NCBI RefSeq assembly: GCF_910594005.1
Contig: NC_057818.1
Coordinates: 52,712,001-52,776,000, forward strand
Source: Cervus elaphus
Taxonomy: Eukaryota; Chordata; Mammalia; Artiodactyla; Cervidae
Length of the DNA stretch: 64,000 nucleotides
Reading direction: 5' to 3'
The notes beneath the pieces were generated by a model that did no database searches, was not told the origin of the DNA, and saw nothing but the letters and a program-made list of their open reading frames with translations. Positions 23,796 to 35,473 of the stretch are shown one piece after another. The position numbers were made by a program, and so were the translations under genes. Within the stretch, counting starts at the first letter, position 1; the number at the start of each line of letters is the position of its first letter.

Positions 23796-23989
23796 TATGT
23801 TGCCTGTAGGACCTTGAACCTGAACTGAAACAAGAACAGAAAAATCATAGAAGTGAAGTAATTTGTTTTGAAATTTTCAGTTGACTCTCATTTCCACCCA
23901 GGAGCATTCCCAGCTGCATAACTGTGACCGTGGCTTTTGACACCAGAGTCTGAGGACTCAAGAAACATTACTAAAAATGTTTGGACTCA

Positions 23990-25281
23990 CATAAATGTCC
24001 AGCTTGGAAGTTCTACTTCAAAAAGAAAATTATAGGCCAGTACCCCCAGTGGACATGATGCAAAAATCCTCAACAAAATATTCTGAATTCAACAGCACAT
24101 TAAAAGATTGTACACGACAACCACATGGGACTCATTCTAGGGATGCAAGGATGGTTCAACATCTTCAAATCACTACACATGACACCCAATATTAACAAAA
24201 TGAAGGATAAAAATCATATGATCAGAAGCAACAAAAGCAAAAATAAACAAGTGGGACTACATCAAACTAAGAAGCTTCTGCACAGCAAAGGAAACCAACA
24301 GCAAAATGAAAAGGCAAACTTACTGAATGGGAGAAAATATTTGTAAATCATACATTTGATAAGGGCTTAATATCCAAACTACATAGAGAACTCATACAAT
24401 TCAATAGCAAAAAAACAAACTATTCAATTAAAAAAAAGTGGGCAGAAGACCTGAATAGTCATTTTCCCGAAGAAGACACACAGATGGCCAACAGGTTCAT
24501 AAAAAGATGCTCAACAACATTAATCGCCAGGGAAATACAAATCAAAATTACAGTGAGCTATCAACTCCCATCTGTTAGAATGGCTATTATCAAAACTATA
24601 TGGGTGTGTACTCAGCCACTTCAGTCGTGTCTGACTCTTTGCGACCCTATGGACCATGGCTCTAAGACAAGAGATGACAAATGCTGGCAAGGATGTAGAG
24701 AAAAGGGTTTTGGGAACCCTTGTACACTGCCGGTGGGAATATAAGTCAGTGCAGCCACTATGGAAGTCGTTATAGAGGTTCCTCAAAAAATTAAAAATAG
24801 AATTATCATATGATTCAGCAATTCTACTTCTAGGTATTCATCTGAAGAAAAAGAAAACACTAACTTAAAAAAATACAGCCCATAGGGCTGCAAAGAATCA
24901 GACATGACTAAACAACAACAAATGTACATTGTACATGTACATTGCAGAATTATTTACAACAGTCAAGATAAGGGAACAATCTTAGTGTCCACTGATGGAT
25001 AAATGGATAAAGAAAATTCAACCATAAATAAAAATGAAACCTTGCCATTTGCAACAATACAGGTAGACCTTGGAGGTATTTAAAGACAAATCCTGCTTGA
25101 TCTCTATTATATGTGGAATCTAAAACCACTCCCCAACATACAAACACACCAACCAAGCTCACAGATAACAGAAAACAGATGGTTGGTTGTGAGAGGCAGC
25201 AGTTTGGGGATGGGAGAAATAGGTGAACCGATTTTTTTTTTAATTTAAATAAATTGAATAAAATTAAAAAAAAAAAAAAAA
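23990..25281 (+). mobile_element. Old L1 3' portion, interrupted by Bov fragments
   Basis: Sense L1 ORF2 end: GGATGCAAGGATGGTTCAAC, AAGAAGCTTCTGCACAGC, CACTATGGAAGTCGTTATAG, ending in an A-rich tail at 25262-25281. Bov-A-like fragments sit at about 24600-24662 and 24885-24915. No open frame survives. Confidence 0.82.
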
Positions 25282-25898
25282 GAAAACTGTAGCTAGGTCA
25301 AGAGACTGTTACATGTTAGAGGATGCGAGAGTAAGAAGTAAGAACAGAATGAGAAGATAAAGAACTGGGCATTTGAATGAGGAAGTTAATGCAAGAGTGT
25401 CTCATCTGAAATGGCTGCATGGGAGGGCAGATTATCCTTCAGCACTGATCATTTCTGATATTTCTTTTAGTTGCCTGGCTATTCTTAACCTCTTAGGAAT
25501 AATGAGTACCTATCCATGAATACTAAAGGACACCTAAACAGAATCAGGACAGGCGTTCATCCGATGACAAAGGACACTCTGGAGCATCTATCACATGGTT
25601 TACTCTACACCTGTTAGCTGCCTCAGGGAGCACTGAAGACAGTGAAGACCAGGCATGTATTAACCGACTCACTCATTCTAGGCACAGAGCAAAGCAAGCC
25701 AAGTAACCTGAAGCAGAAGCACCACTGAGGCAGGTCTGATGGGCAGCAACTGGGCCAGTGCAGCTGGGACAGAAGGAATGAGCTAGAATAGGGGAAGCTA
25801 GAGCAGTGAGGGTACCGACACCTCAGGGCCTGACACCTGCTGACTCGTGTCCTGGGAGGGGTCCTCTGGCTGCTGGGTGACTGCGGGATGGTTCTCAC
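25282..25898. other. ZNF112 intron sequence, nothing recognised
   Basis: Short intronic stretch with no repeat I can name. Minus ORFs crossing into the KRAB-B exon here are extensions past its splice donor. Confidence 0.4.
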
Positions 25899-25985
25899 CT
25901 GAACACCCACCTCTCTGGGTCTCCATCATCAAAAGCTCTTCTCTCTCCAGCTGGAATATAAGCTCTGGTTTGAAGGGCTGATTTC
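25899..25985 (-). CDS. ZNF112: ZNF112 KRAB-B exon
   Basis: An 87-nt exon between a TTTTTTACAG acceptor and a CAG/GTGAGA donor. It encodes QPFKPELIFQLEREELLMME, which matches the KRAB B-box pattern (P-x-LI-x-QLE-x-E). Phase 1 at both ends keeps the frame from KRAB-A into the finger exon. KRAB-B strengthens TRIM28-dependent repression by KRAB-A. Confidence 0.92.
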
Positions 25986-26029
25986 CTGTAAAAAAGGAGA
26001 GAAGAGCAAAAGTATTCAATTTTGACTAA

Positions 26030-26620
26030 GTCTAGCTTGTGGTTTTTTGTTTTTTTCCCCTCCTGAATCATATTTTTGTTTTGGGGGTTTTTTTATCTTC
26101 TGAATTATGTTTTTGGTGTCATATCTAAGAAATCTTTGCCTAACCTAATGTCATGAAAATTTTCTCCTGTGTTTCCATCTACAAGTTTCACACTTCTACA
26201 TTTTACATTAGGCCCTTCATCCACTTTGAGTTAATCTTTCATTTTGTAGGTGTGAGGCATGCAAATATATGCATACGGAAGTCCTAAGTGTTTCAGCACC
26301 ATCTGTTGAAACAATACTTTCTCCAGTGAATTGCCTTGGCACCTGCAGTACATATAAAATAGTCTCAGAGTTGCTTATTCCGTTCACTGCAATAAACAAA
26401 TCCACTAAGAAGTGTTGAGGATTGCAATTCATTCTCGCATCCTCCTCCCACTAGACCTAAAACTAAAGGTATATAGAGTTATAGACTGTATTCTTTAGCT
26501 ACTTCCATGAATCCTTTCTCTGTTCACTGTGGTTAAGGTATTCCTTTCAAACACAATTCATTTTTCTTTTCGATGACCATCCCTCCACATTCTTATTTAT
26601 TTTTTAGAATGCGCTGAACT
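26030..26620 (-). mobile_element. Old L1, antisense
   Basis: Antisense L1 ORF2/3' strings: TTTTGGTGTCATATCTAAG, CATCCACTTTGAGTTAATC, GCACCATCTGTTGAAAC. Confidence 0.75.
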
Positions 26621-26629
26621 AAATATTTT

Positions 26630-26819
26630 CTTAAAAGACTTTTTTGCTGTGGATCATTTTTTAAAAGTCTATTGAATTTGTTACAGTATTGCTTCTGTTT
26701 TATGTTTTGTTTTTTTGACTGCAAGGCATGTGGGATCTTAATTCCCCAACCAGGGATTGAACCTGCACTTTTTGCATTGGAAGGTGGAGTCTTAACCACT
26801 GGACCACCAGGGAAGTCCC
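26630..26819 (-). mobile_element. CHR-type SINE
   Basis: Antisense copy: GCATGTGGGATCTTAATTCC, CCAGGGATTGAACCTGC, terminal GGACCACCAGGGAAGTCCCC. Confidence 0.88.
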
Positions 26820-27221
26820 CTAACATATTTTCAAAAGTCCAAACTAGACAAAAAGGTATTACTCAGACAAGAGTGACTCTCTCAAACATCCCTTCTACAC
26901 TATCACAACTCACCATTGACAAAAAACTAAATTCATGATTTCCTGATTAATCCTTGTGTTGCTTACATATATTTACTTATTTTCCCTTTTTTCCCCTTAC
27001 ACAAACAGGTATACTATTAATGCTCTTTTGTACTTGGTTATCTTCAGGGAAAATTCCTACAAGTGAGTTGCTGAGAACAGGTAAATCCATAGTTCTGTTA
27101 GGCACTGTCAAATTCTCTCCATAGGGGAGGTATCGTGTTGCATTCCCACTGTCAAAACATGAAAGTGCTTTACTCCCCACAACTTTGCCCCCCCAAAAAT
27201 AGTGTTAAGTTTCTGAATTCT

Positions 27222-27335
27222 GGGGGACTTCCCTAGCGGTCCAGTGGTTAAGACTTGGTGCTTGGGGCCTGGGTTCAATCCCTGGTTGGGGAATGAAGAT
27301 CCCATAACCTTCATGAGACAGCCAAAAAAAAAAGT
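27222..27335 (+). mobile_element. CHR-type SINE
   Basis: Sense copy from GGGGGACTTCCCTAGCGG to an A-tail at 27325-27334. Confidence 0.88.
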
Positions 27336-27867
27336 TTTTGAATTTTTGCGAACCTCATGAATGAAAAATGGTGTTTCAGTGTAATTTGAATTAGCACCCC
27401 TCTTACTTTGAATGAAACTGAATAAATATTCATATGTATAGATATTTATATATATACACGTAGGTATATGAATATAGGTGTACACATCCAGACACACCCC
27501 TAATCCTCGCTCTAAGCCCTGAGACCAGGAAACAAAGATACCACAGTGGCAAGGACAATTCCTAGCATCCAAGGCCTATTCTGTAAGCTTTCCATATAAC
27601 AGTGTAGCCTTGAGTATAACAGCTTTTAGTGAGTCCTCAGAGTCCTCTAGCAAATTATTTGGGCTCTGGGCACCCCCAGCTTGCCACTGGTGTCAGAGTG
27701 TAGTCCTGGGGATCTTGAACTTGGCCTGCACACAAAAGCATTTAGGGATATTAGGGCCATGTCATGTGTAAATTACCCTCAAATGGTTCAGAGAAAAATT
27801 ATGCATATGAGAAAGAAAAGAGCATTCATATAAATGATAAAGTAAATGGGGTGAAATATTACTCTAG

Positions 27868-28066
27868 GTGTGTGTGCTGCACTCAGTCATGTCTGACTCT
27901 TTGTGATACATGGACTGTAGCTCCTCTGTCCATGGGATTTTTCAGGCAAGAATACAGGAGTGGGTTGCCATTTCCTCCTCCAGGGGATCTTCCCGACTCA
28001 GGGATCGAACTTAACCACCTGTGTCTCCTGCATTATAGGCAGATACTTTACCACTGAGCCATAGGT
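27868..28066 (-). mobile_element. Bov-tA SINE
   Basis: Antisense Bov-tA: CTCAGTCATGTCTGACTC, CAGGGATCGAAC, TTTACCACTGAGCC. Confidence 0.88.
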
Positions 28067-28438
28067 AAAAGCGATAGGGGTATTCTTGTTCTATACTTTT
28101 GTAAATTTTCTGTATGTTTGAAGACAGATATGTCACTAAAGCAGAAAAACCAAAATACCTCTGAAAAACCATAGCTACAGTTACTGGCACCATGAAAATC
28201 TGAAAAGCTGCAGCAACTCGACTTCATGGGGCAGGACCACAAGCTCCCCATTCATATTAATAGTTCAAGGGACATATTCTTTTCCTGGACAGAAACTCAC
28301 TGTCTCTGTCTCTGGGAATACTAGGACTTGTAGCTACCTAAGCTGAGTGGACGATTTTAGGAGTTCCAGAGCTTCAAATGACTGCCCACAAAGGTCTCCC
28401 AGGAGGCTGATACTGAGTCCCCGAGGCGCTGTGCTCAC

Positions 28439-28565
28439 CCACTGACAGCAGGTTCCGGAAGTTCTCCAGCATCACTTCCTGGTACAGCTTCCTCTGAGCC
28501 AAGTCCAGCAGCCCCAGCTCCTCCTCGGTGAAGACCACGGCCACGTCCTTGAAGGACACTGGCTC
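28439..28565 (-). CDS. ZNF112: ZNF112 KRAB-A exon
   Basis: A 127-nt exon, the canonical KRAB-A size. It encodes EPVSFKDVAVVF, then TEEELGLLDLAQRKLYQEV, then MLENFRNLLSVG. The DV and MLE residues needed for TRIM28 (KAP1) binding are present. The usual EEW is EEEL, a variant I recall from ZNF45/ZNF112-type members. Acceptor GCGTTATAG, donor GTGG/GTGAGC. The acceptor is preceded by a (TG)9 tract in place of an ordinary polypyrimidine tract. Followed in phase by KRAB-B. Confidence 0.94.
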
Positions 28566-28574
28566 CTATAACGC

Positions 28575-28592
28575 CACACACACACACACACA
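28575..28592. repeat. (CA)9 microsatellite at the KRAB-A splice acceptor
   Basis: Nine CA units (TG on the sense strand of ZNF112) starting 9 nt from the acceptor AG. Confidence 0.9.
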
Positions 28593-28999
28593 ATGTTTAT
28601 GGAAGAGGGGCAGCCCTGAGAAAGTGTCAAGGATTGGGGGTGGTTCCGGATTCCCAAGGACCGAGTCAATTTCAGCAGCTGCCTTCTGTTTGCCTTTCAC
28701 ACGGCTGATTCCATCCACCAGAAAGGCTGCAGGAAAAGCAATCCTTGCACTTTAAACGGCTGCCCTTTGTTAGTGCCCCTGTAGTAAGTCCCTGGAGCTC
28801 TGCTGCATTGCGTGGGCTGCTAGAAAAGCTTTAGTTCCAACAGTGTGTGAAGGAGTCTGTTTTCCCTCTTTTTATACACATATACCGCTTATTTGATGTG
28901 CCAGACTTATAGGGCATGAGTCACCCTTCCTATTCAAGTATGGAGCCCCTCCTCTGTGCCCCCACCCAGATGTGCAGCGCTTATGGACACAGCTCTGGG

Positions 29000-29420
29000 G
29001 CCTCACTCTGCTGTGGTGCCCTGGACCCAGTCCTCATCCTCTCTTCATTTGCAGGCTGGTAACTGTACCTTAGGGTACTGGTGATAATAAAATGAGTCAC
29101 TATAGGTAAAACACTTAGGAACAGTGCCTGGTACATAGTATGTACCCAGTGTGTGCATGCTAAGTTGGTTCAGCTGTGTCCAGCTCTTTGTGACACTATG
29201 GACTGTAGCCCACTAGGCTTTTCTGTCTCCAGGCCAGAGTACTGGAGTGGGTTGCCATGACCTCCAGATCTTCCCAAGCCAGGGATCGAAACCCTGTCTC
29301 TTTACATCTCCTACGTTAGCAGGCGGATGGGTTCCTTACCCCTAGAGTCACCTGGGGAGCCCAAGTATCTAATAAATGCTAACTATTATTGTGACTACTA
29401 TTACCATTATCATTGCTGAC
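29000..29420 (+). repeat. MIR split by a Bov-tA
   Basis: Sense MIR: GGTACTGGTGATAATAAAATG and CAGTGCCTGGTACATAGTA before the insertion, AATAAATGCTAACTATTATT after it. Confidence 0.75.
29152..29363 (-). mobile_element. Bov-tA SINE inside MIR
   Basis: Antisense Bov-tA: CCAGCTCTTTGTGACACTATG, GCCAGGGATCGAAACC, terminal CACCTGGGGAGCCC. Confidence 0.88.
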
Positions 29421-30344
29421 ATTCCACTTCACGCTACACAGTAATTCAAGGAACTGATGGTTGAGAATATAGTGAACTGATACAAATAATGCATGCTTAC
29501 TTCGTTTTAGAGTATATATTATTAACAATGTTGCAAGATTGTTTCCATATAGACCTTAGTCCCTAGAACTCTGCTGGTTATCTCCTGAAGATAAATTACA
29601 AAAACTAGAAAAGGTAATGTTGAAGAATAACAAACTTTAAAGTTTTGAGACCATAATGGCAGGTGTTTCCTCCAAAAAGATTTTTCTTAGTTTATTCTGC
29701 TTCCAAGAAAGTATAAATTCCTAAGCCTCCATACCTTGGCCAACAATGGACATGAATACTTAAAAGCAAAATCAAAAAAACTTTGATAATCCCAGAAGTC
29801 AATTTGAGAAGCCAAAATTAGTTATCTCAAAAAACTTTCACAAAATTGATAAGTAATGAAGATTACTCTCTTTTCATATGTTTGCTGGTCATCTCTGTTT
29901 CTTGTTTTGTAATAACATTCATTCACCTGGGGACAGCAAGGCCTTTTCTTCCATATATGATATAAAGACTTTTCTTCCTACCTTGTTATCTGTCTTTTAA
30001 TTTTTTTGCTATAGGGAAATTTAAAATTTCTATATGAAGGCCTGCTCAACAGTGCATTTGTTCCGGCTGGAGAGTCAAACATCACAACTTCAAGTCTTGG
30101 TCTCTGAGTGAGAACTCTGGTTTGGTTTGTTTTTTTGTTTTTGTTCTGTGTCTCTTTCCACCCCAATAGAATGCTTGATACTCTTGGTCCAGAAAGACTT
30201 GGGAATTGACCAGACACGTGCCTACTGTAGAAACCTGAACAGGACCTGAACTTACATGAACCTCTTATTTTCATGTTGATGGTGAAGATGATTCAGTCCC
30301 TCTCAGAGCAGTGAATAGAGTTACAGATGGAAAGTGCCTGTGTC
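29421..30344. other. ZNF112 intron sequence, nothing recognised
   Basis: AT-rich intronic sequence. The minus ORF at 29978-30274 has no domain and I do not accept it as a gene. Confidence 0.4.
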
Positions 30345-30410
30345 TTTTTTTTGGAGTATAGTTGCTTTACAAGTGATAGTTTCTGCTGTACAGTGTCTGT
30401 ATGACTTACA
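30345..30410 (-). mobile_element. L1 3'-end scrap, antisense
   Basis: TTTGGAGTATAGTTGCTTTAC and TTTCTGCTGTACAG are the antisense of the common ruminant L1 3' terminus. Confidence 0.6.
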
Positions 30411-30956
30411 ATATGTCTAAAATTTTAAAAATAAATGAATTTTATATACATTTATTTTTATTTAATTTTTAAGATTAAATATAGGGAAAATGATTCTGTT
30501 GTGTAAAACTGTGAGAATCATCAAGATGTTAAAGGCTGTAGATGAGGACTACTTTTCTAAAAAGGAGGAGAGTGTATAATAGTTCATTGAAATAATATTA
30601 GATGACAAAAATTGAGTGCTATAATCTTAAGTGAAAAAAAGACAATTCAAAACTGTATCTATTATTGCAAGTCTAGTTATGAATGCACATGAAAAATAAA
30701 CATAAAAAAACAAGTGATGTAGGCAGGGTAATAATATGTGGGCCTTCCCATTTTAAAAATTTCTATTCTCTTTTACACTATTAGTTGTGAAACAAAATGG
30801 CAATATATAAAAACTGAGAAAGAAAATTTTTAAAAAAAGTGAACCAATAGAGCATGACACACGAATGGTATTAAATGTCTGCTGTCATTCTTTACTCTGG
30901 CAAGGGAGAAAAATAAGGTATCCTGTTAAGTGACAGAAATAAAAAATCCAACTCAC

Positions 30957-30986
30957 CTGGAACTTCATCATCTTCTTGTCCTTTTC
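30957..30986 (-). CDS. ZNF112: ZNF112 start exon
   Basis: Short exon between a CTTTCCCCAG acceptor (30987/30986) and a CAG/GTGAGT donor. It carries two consecutive ATG codons (30971, 30968) and encodes MMKFQ, then joins EPVSFKDVAV in KRAB-A. I chose the first ATG; the second is two codons nearer the KRAB box and either could initiate. Coding part 30971-30957. The matching ZNF285 exon encodes MIKLQ. Confidence 0.85.
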
Positions 30987-31378
30987 CTGGGGAAAGGCAG
31001 AGACCTGAAGAGACACAAAACAAGAAGGAAGCCATGAGAGAGGGGGAAACGCATCTCTGTGCAAATCAGAAAAAGGTGTCCCTTCTCCTGGGCAGATGCA
31101 GCCACATACACCTTCACAGGCAGGGTGTGGGCTGGGGTGTAACCATCCCTAGGCTGACCCGGCAGGCTGCCCACAAGTGAGGGGCAGCCTGCACCACCAC
31201 ACCCTGCAGCCCTCACACAGCTTGAGCCTCCCCAGATATGCACTGTGAACCTGGGGACCATGGGAAAGGAGACAGAGTTAAGTGGGGGAGGAGAGGTGCT
31301 TGTTAAAAGTACCTCTGGGGACAATGAGCTTTTAAAACCTCTAATTGCTATAGATTTGCTGCACATTTGCTCTATATT

Positions 31379-31591
31379 CCTTGTGTGTGTGCTAAGTCAT
31401 GTCTGACTCCTGGTGACCCAGTGCACTGTAGCCCACCAGGCTCCTCTGTCCGTGGAATTTTCCAGGCAAGAATGCTGGAGTGGGTTGCCATTTCCTTCTC
31501 CAGGGGATCTTCCCAACCCAGGGATCAAACCCACATCTCTTGCATCTCCTGCATTAGCAGACAGATTCTTTACCTCTGCACCACCTGGGAA
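31379..31591 (-). mobile_element. Bov-tA SINE with perfect TSD
   Basis: Antisense Bov-tA flanked by TTGCTCTATATT at 31367-31378 and 31592-31603 (12/12). Confidence 0.95.
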
Positions 31592-31639
31592 TTGCTCTAT
31601 ATTGGCACTGTTAAAGATTTGCTATAGGTTTTTTAACCA

Positions 31640-31780
31640 TGGTTAAATTAATTAACCTCTCTAGGCTTACTTCTGCAAGCTGCAACACTAGGATTGTAAT
31701 AGTACAAATACCGTAAGATTGCTGTGAGGATACATGGGTGAGTAGCGAAAAATTATTGTAACTATACCAGTGTTTTACAT
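31640..31780 (+). repeat. MIR
   Basis: Sense MIR: TTAACCTCTCTAGGCTTAC, GGATTGTAATAGTAC, GATTGCTGTGAGGATAC. Confidence 0.7.
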
Positions 31781-31910
31781 TAATATCTGGTAGCTTCAGA
31801 GAAGCAGGTACTATTCTGCAATATAAAACAGTACTTACAAATGGTGGTTGTAAGAAAATCTGGGCAGCGGAGATTATGGCTTTTCACTTAATAATTTGTT
31901 GCCCTGATAC

Positions 31911-31994
31911 TATTGCGGGTGGCCAAAAGGTTCATTCGGGTTTTCTGTACCATATTAGGGAAGAACCCAAAAGAACTTTTTCACCAACCCAATA
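31911..31994. mobile_element. Palindromic mariner MITE
   Basis: An 84-bp element whose arms, starting TATTGCGGGTGGCCAAAAGG and ending TTTTTCACCAACCCAATA, are near-perfect inverted repeats of each other. They match the ruminant mariner TIR (GGTTGGCCAAAAAGTTCG-type). TA at both ends fits mariner target choice. Confidence 0.85.
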
Positions 31995-32504
31995 ACATTC
32001 ATTTAGACTTTGAGACCACCCTTCTGAGAAGTTTAATGGCTGGTGAATGTTCCTCCTGAAGCCGGAGGAGATTCCAGTGGTACACCCCTCTTCCCACGTG
32101 GATATGATAAAGACTATAGAAGCCCGTGATGATATTGTATCTATGTGAAGCACTGGCTCCGTGCTTGACCCATGGGAGGATCTGGAAACCACGAGTTTGA
32201 CTTCTTGGGTTCTTCCTCAAGGTTATTTACCATTCTCAACCATCATTTACTGTTATTTATCTTCTTTACTATTCCCAAGCCACTTCCAAGTCATCTGTGG
32301 AAGAAAAAGAACTCAAAAGAAGGGGGAGGGGGCTAATCACAGGCTTTGTGGCCACAGTGTCTCCATGGAATAAGGTTCCTTTTGTTCCTTTTACAACCTT
32401 TAGATGTAAAAACCATTCTCAGCTGGAGAGGGAGAGGAGCTTTACAAAAATAAGCCATGGGCAGTAGTTTGCCCACCTGCATCTTCCACCCTCTTAGGTT
32501 TTTT

Positions 32505-32666
32505 ATTTTTTTAAGTCTTTATTGAATTTGTTACAATACTGCTTCCGTTTTGTGTTTTCTTGGCCTAGGAGGCATGTGGGATGTCAGTTCCTCCACCAGG
32601 GACTGAACCTGCACTCCCTGCATTGGAAGGGGAAGATGTAACACTGGACTGCCAGGGAAGTCCTTG
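32505..32666 (-). mobile_element. CHR-type SINE
   Basis: Antisense copy: GGCATGTGGGATGTCAGTTCC, CAGGGACTGAACCTGC, terminal TGCCAGGGAAGTCC. Confidence 0.85.
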
Positions 32667-32809
32667 TTCTCTTAGCTTTTAACACTCAGCTGCTCCAGGA
32701 TACCTTTTAACAAGTAACTGACTACAGTCGTATTAATTCCTAAAACCCAGTTTGCCACTCTAATAAAAGCAATGCTTTGTCCAAGTAGGTGATGAGGCAG
32801 GGTGGGAGG

Positions 32810-32962
32810 AGTCAGTCCCTGGGTTGGGAAAATCCCCCCGAGGAGGGCATGGCAACCCACTCCAGTATTCTTGCCTAGAGAATCCCGTAGAGGAGCCTGG
32901 TGGGCTACAGTCCATAAGGGTTGCAAAGAGTCGAACAGGACTGAGCATGTATGTAGCAAAGT
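32810..32962 (+). mobile_element. Bov-tA SINE, 5' truncated
   Basis: Sense Bov-tA lacking most of the tRNA head: GTCCCTGGGTTGGGAAAATC to GTTGCAAAGAGTCGAACAGG. Confidence 0.85.
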
Positions 32963-32964
32963 AA

Positions 32965-33265
32965 AGTTTTGCAAGTTAATTAACCCCTCAATGCCTCTGT
33001 TTCTTCATCTGTAAAATGTAAATAAAAACAGGAAGGATTCTATAGCAGTCCAGTGGTTAGGAATCCCCGCTTTCACTGTCCAGGGTGCTGGTTCATTCCC
33101 TTGCTGAGGAACTAAGATGCCACGGGCAGCACAACATGGCCCAAAATATATTTTTTTAATGGAAATAAAAATAGGTTTATCATGAAGAATACATGAGTTA
33201 ATGCATCATAGCGTTAGAAATCCAGTGAAGTTCATAACAAGCACCCAATAAAGATTAGTTATTAT
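32965..33265 (+). repeat. MIR split by a CHR SINE
   Basis: MIR halves at 32970-33030 (CCTCTGTTTCTTCATCTG) and 33167-33265 (ACCCAATAAAGATTAGTTA). Confidence 0.7.
33030..33165 (+). mobile_element. CHR-type SINE inside MIR
   Basis: Sense, diverged copy: TAGCAGTCCAGTGGTTAGG, TTCATTCCCTTGCTGAGG, GGAACTAAGATGCC-like end. Confidence 0.75.
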
Positions 33266-34274
33266 CAGTGTCATCCTCATTGTCACCATGAAATATACAA
33301 AAGCCGCACATTAGCCCATTTGTTTCTAAGTATATTTATTTTAGGTAGTAATTATCAGTAGGTATACATCACCTTTTGAATATTCCTAAAAAGCTGGTGG
33401 CTTCAGCATCCCAGCAAAACTGACTGCAATATGAAATGTGTATGAAAGTAAACTCACTTCAGTGACAACTAACTTTGAGTCACAAGTAGTGCCAAGTGAC
33501 TTTATCAATTTCCACTGCTGTCGAAAGTTAAAACAAAGAATATCTTCATTCCTGCACAATCTTTTAGTGTGATGCAATGGCCAAAACTCACAGGATTTAC
33601 ACTAATTCTACTGTATGTAGGTTAAACAATAAATGTTAAAAATTGAATGAAGCTTTCAGCAAGCACTTTTCCAACCTTAAATAAAGATCACCTAGGGTTC
33701 CTATTAAAAGGAAGCACCTTGGTCCCACCCCTACCTACCAAATTCTAACTAAATTGGTATGAAACTGGATCCTAGGACTTGCCTCTATATAGAGCTCCCA
33801 GGTGATAATGGTGCTTGAAAGACGCCAGAGAAGAACAATGCATTGCCTACAGGGGTACAGTGATTCAAACAGTTCCAGATTTTTCATTGGAAGTCACGAG
33901 GCCAGAAGGAAATAGCACAATACTTTTAAAGGAGGGAAAGAAAAGAACTGTCAAAGCAGAGTTATATACTAAAGACAACAGTTTAGAAAAATATTTAGGG
34001 ATGAAGTCTCGTGAAAATGTTCTCAGATAACTCAGAATTCATAGGGAACTGACTTGCCTTAAAAGGATTGGTAAAGGAAAACTTTCAAAGGCAACAAGGG
34101 AAAAAAAAATTGTATCATCAGGAAGGAGTCACAGAACAGTAAATATCTGAGAAAACATGATAGATGACTTATCTCTTGAGTCCTTTAAAATATATTTTGC
34201 AAAAAAATAAAAAATAAAATATATTTTGCCATTGGATGCAAAAATTATAACACTGACAGGGTTTTCAAAGTATT
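33266..34274. other. ZNF112 intron sequence, little recognised
   Basis: No gene or RNA seen. 33680-33815 (GGTCCCACCCCTACC, then GAGCTCCCAGGTGATAATG) resembles an ancient hAT-type repeat, but I cannot name it. Confidence 0.35.
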
Positions 34275-34325
34275 TATTGGGTTAGCCAAAAAGTTTGTTC
34301 TGATTTGTCTGTAAGAATTTTTTAT
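34275..34325. mobile_element. Half mariner MITE
   Basis: One arm only: TATTGGGTTAGCCAAAAAGT, then TTGTTCTGATTTG, with no matching right arm. Confidence 0.6.
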
Positions 34326-35357
34326 ATGATAACTAGAACATAAACATAATGCATTATTTTTCTCTGGGTAATGCTTTGTGGTTTCTTTGTCTTTAGTTTT
34401 GAGTTTATCCTGTTTGGGATGTGCTCAATTTCTTAAAAGAAAACTTCTAGGTTACACTTAAGATACTAGAGAAGAGAAGCAAAATAAACCCAAGTCAAGC
34501 AAAAGAAAGGAAAAAATAAAGGTAAATGCAGAAATCAATGAAACTGAAAACAGATGTGTAATAGCCAAGTCAATGAAACCAAAAATATGCGTGTTTTTTT
34601 TTTTTTTTTTACTGTAACAAAAACTCTAGCAAGAACAGCAAAGAATAAAACAGAGATTAAAAAAAAGTTACCAATATTAGGAATGAAAGAGTACATATCA
34701 TGACCTCTAGGAGAAAACATAAGAGAAACTCTTCCTGACTTCGAGTTAGGCAGAGTTCTTAGATGTGAAAAGCACAACTCATAAAACACTGTTAAATCAG
34801 ACTTCATCAAAATTAAAATTTTGCTCTGTAAAATACACTGTTCGGAGGATGAAAAGACAAGCCAGTCTGAGAAAAACTATTTGCAAATGACATCTGACAA
34901 AGAACTTATATTTAGAATACATGAATAACTCTCAAACATCAATAGTAACGAAAATACAACTCAGTTACTCAATTTAAAACTTAGCAAAACATATAAAGTG
35001 AAGAAGATAAATAAGTTGAAGAAAAGATGTATCTGCTGTACATTATTAGGCATTAGGGAAATGTAAATTAGTCACAATAAAATAACAACACAGGTCTATC
35101 ATAATAAAGGTTTTTAAAAAACCAACAGAGAATGCCGACAAGGATGTGAAGAACCTGGAACTGCCGTACATCATTAATGGGAACGCAAAACAGCAGATAT
35201 CCTGAGAACAGTTTGGCTGCTTCTTACAAAGTTACACATACATTTTCTATATGACCCACCAATCCCATTCCTGGTTATAAATTCTAGAGAAATAAGCAAA
35301 CAAAACAAAACGAAGCCTTGTACACAGGTGTTTATAACATCTTATTCCTAACTACCA

Positions 35358-35473
35358 AAAGCTGGGTTGCTCAGCTGGTAAAAAATCTGCCTACAATGCA
35401 GGTGACCTCGGTTCAATTCCTGGGTCAGAAGTTCCCCTGGAGAAGGGACAGGCTATCCAGACCAGTATTCTTG
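35358..35473 (+). mobile_element. Bov-tA SINE, 3' truncated
   Basis: The tRNA-like half only (GGTTCAATTCCTGGGTCAG), abutting the next, complete copy. Confidence 0.8.

Noticed and set aside
28300..28345. ZNF143-like string (GCTACAAGTCCTAGTATTCC on the minus strand) next to the KRAB-A exon
   Set aside because: Several core mismatches and no ETS site or duplicated flank; most likely chance.
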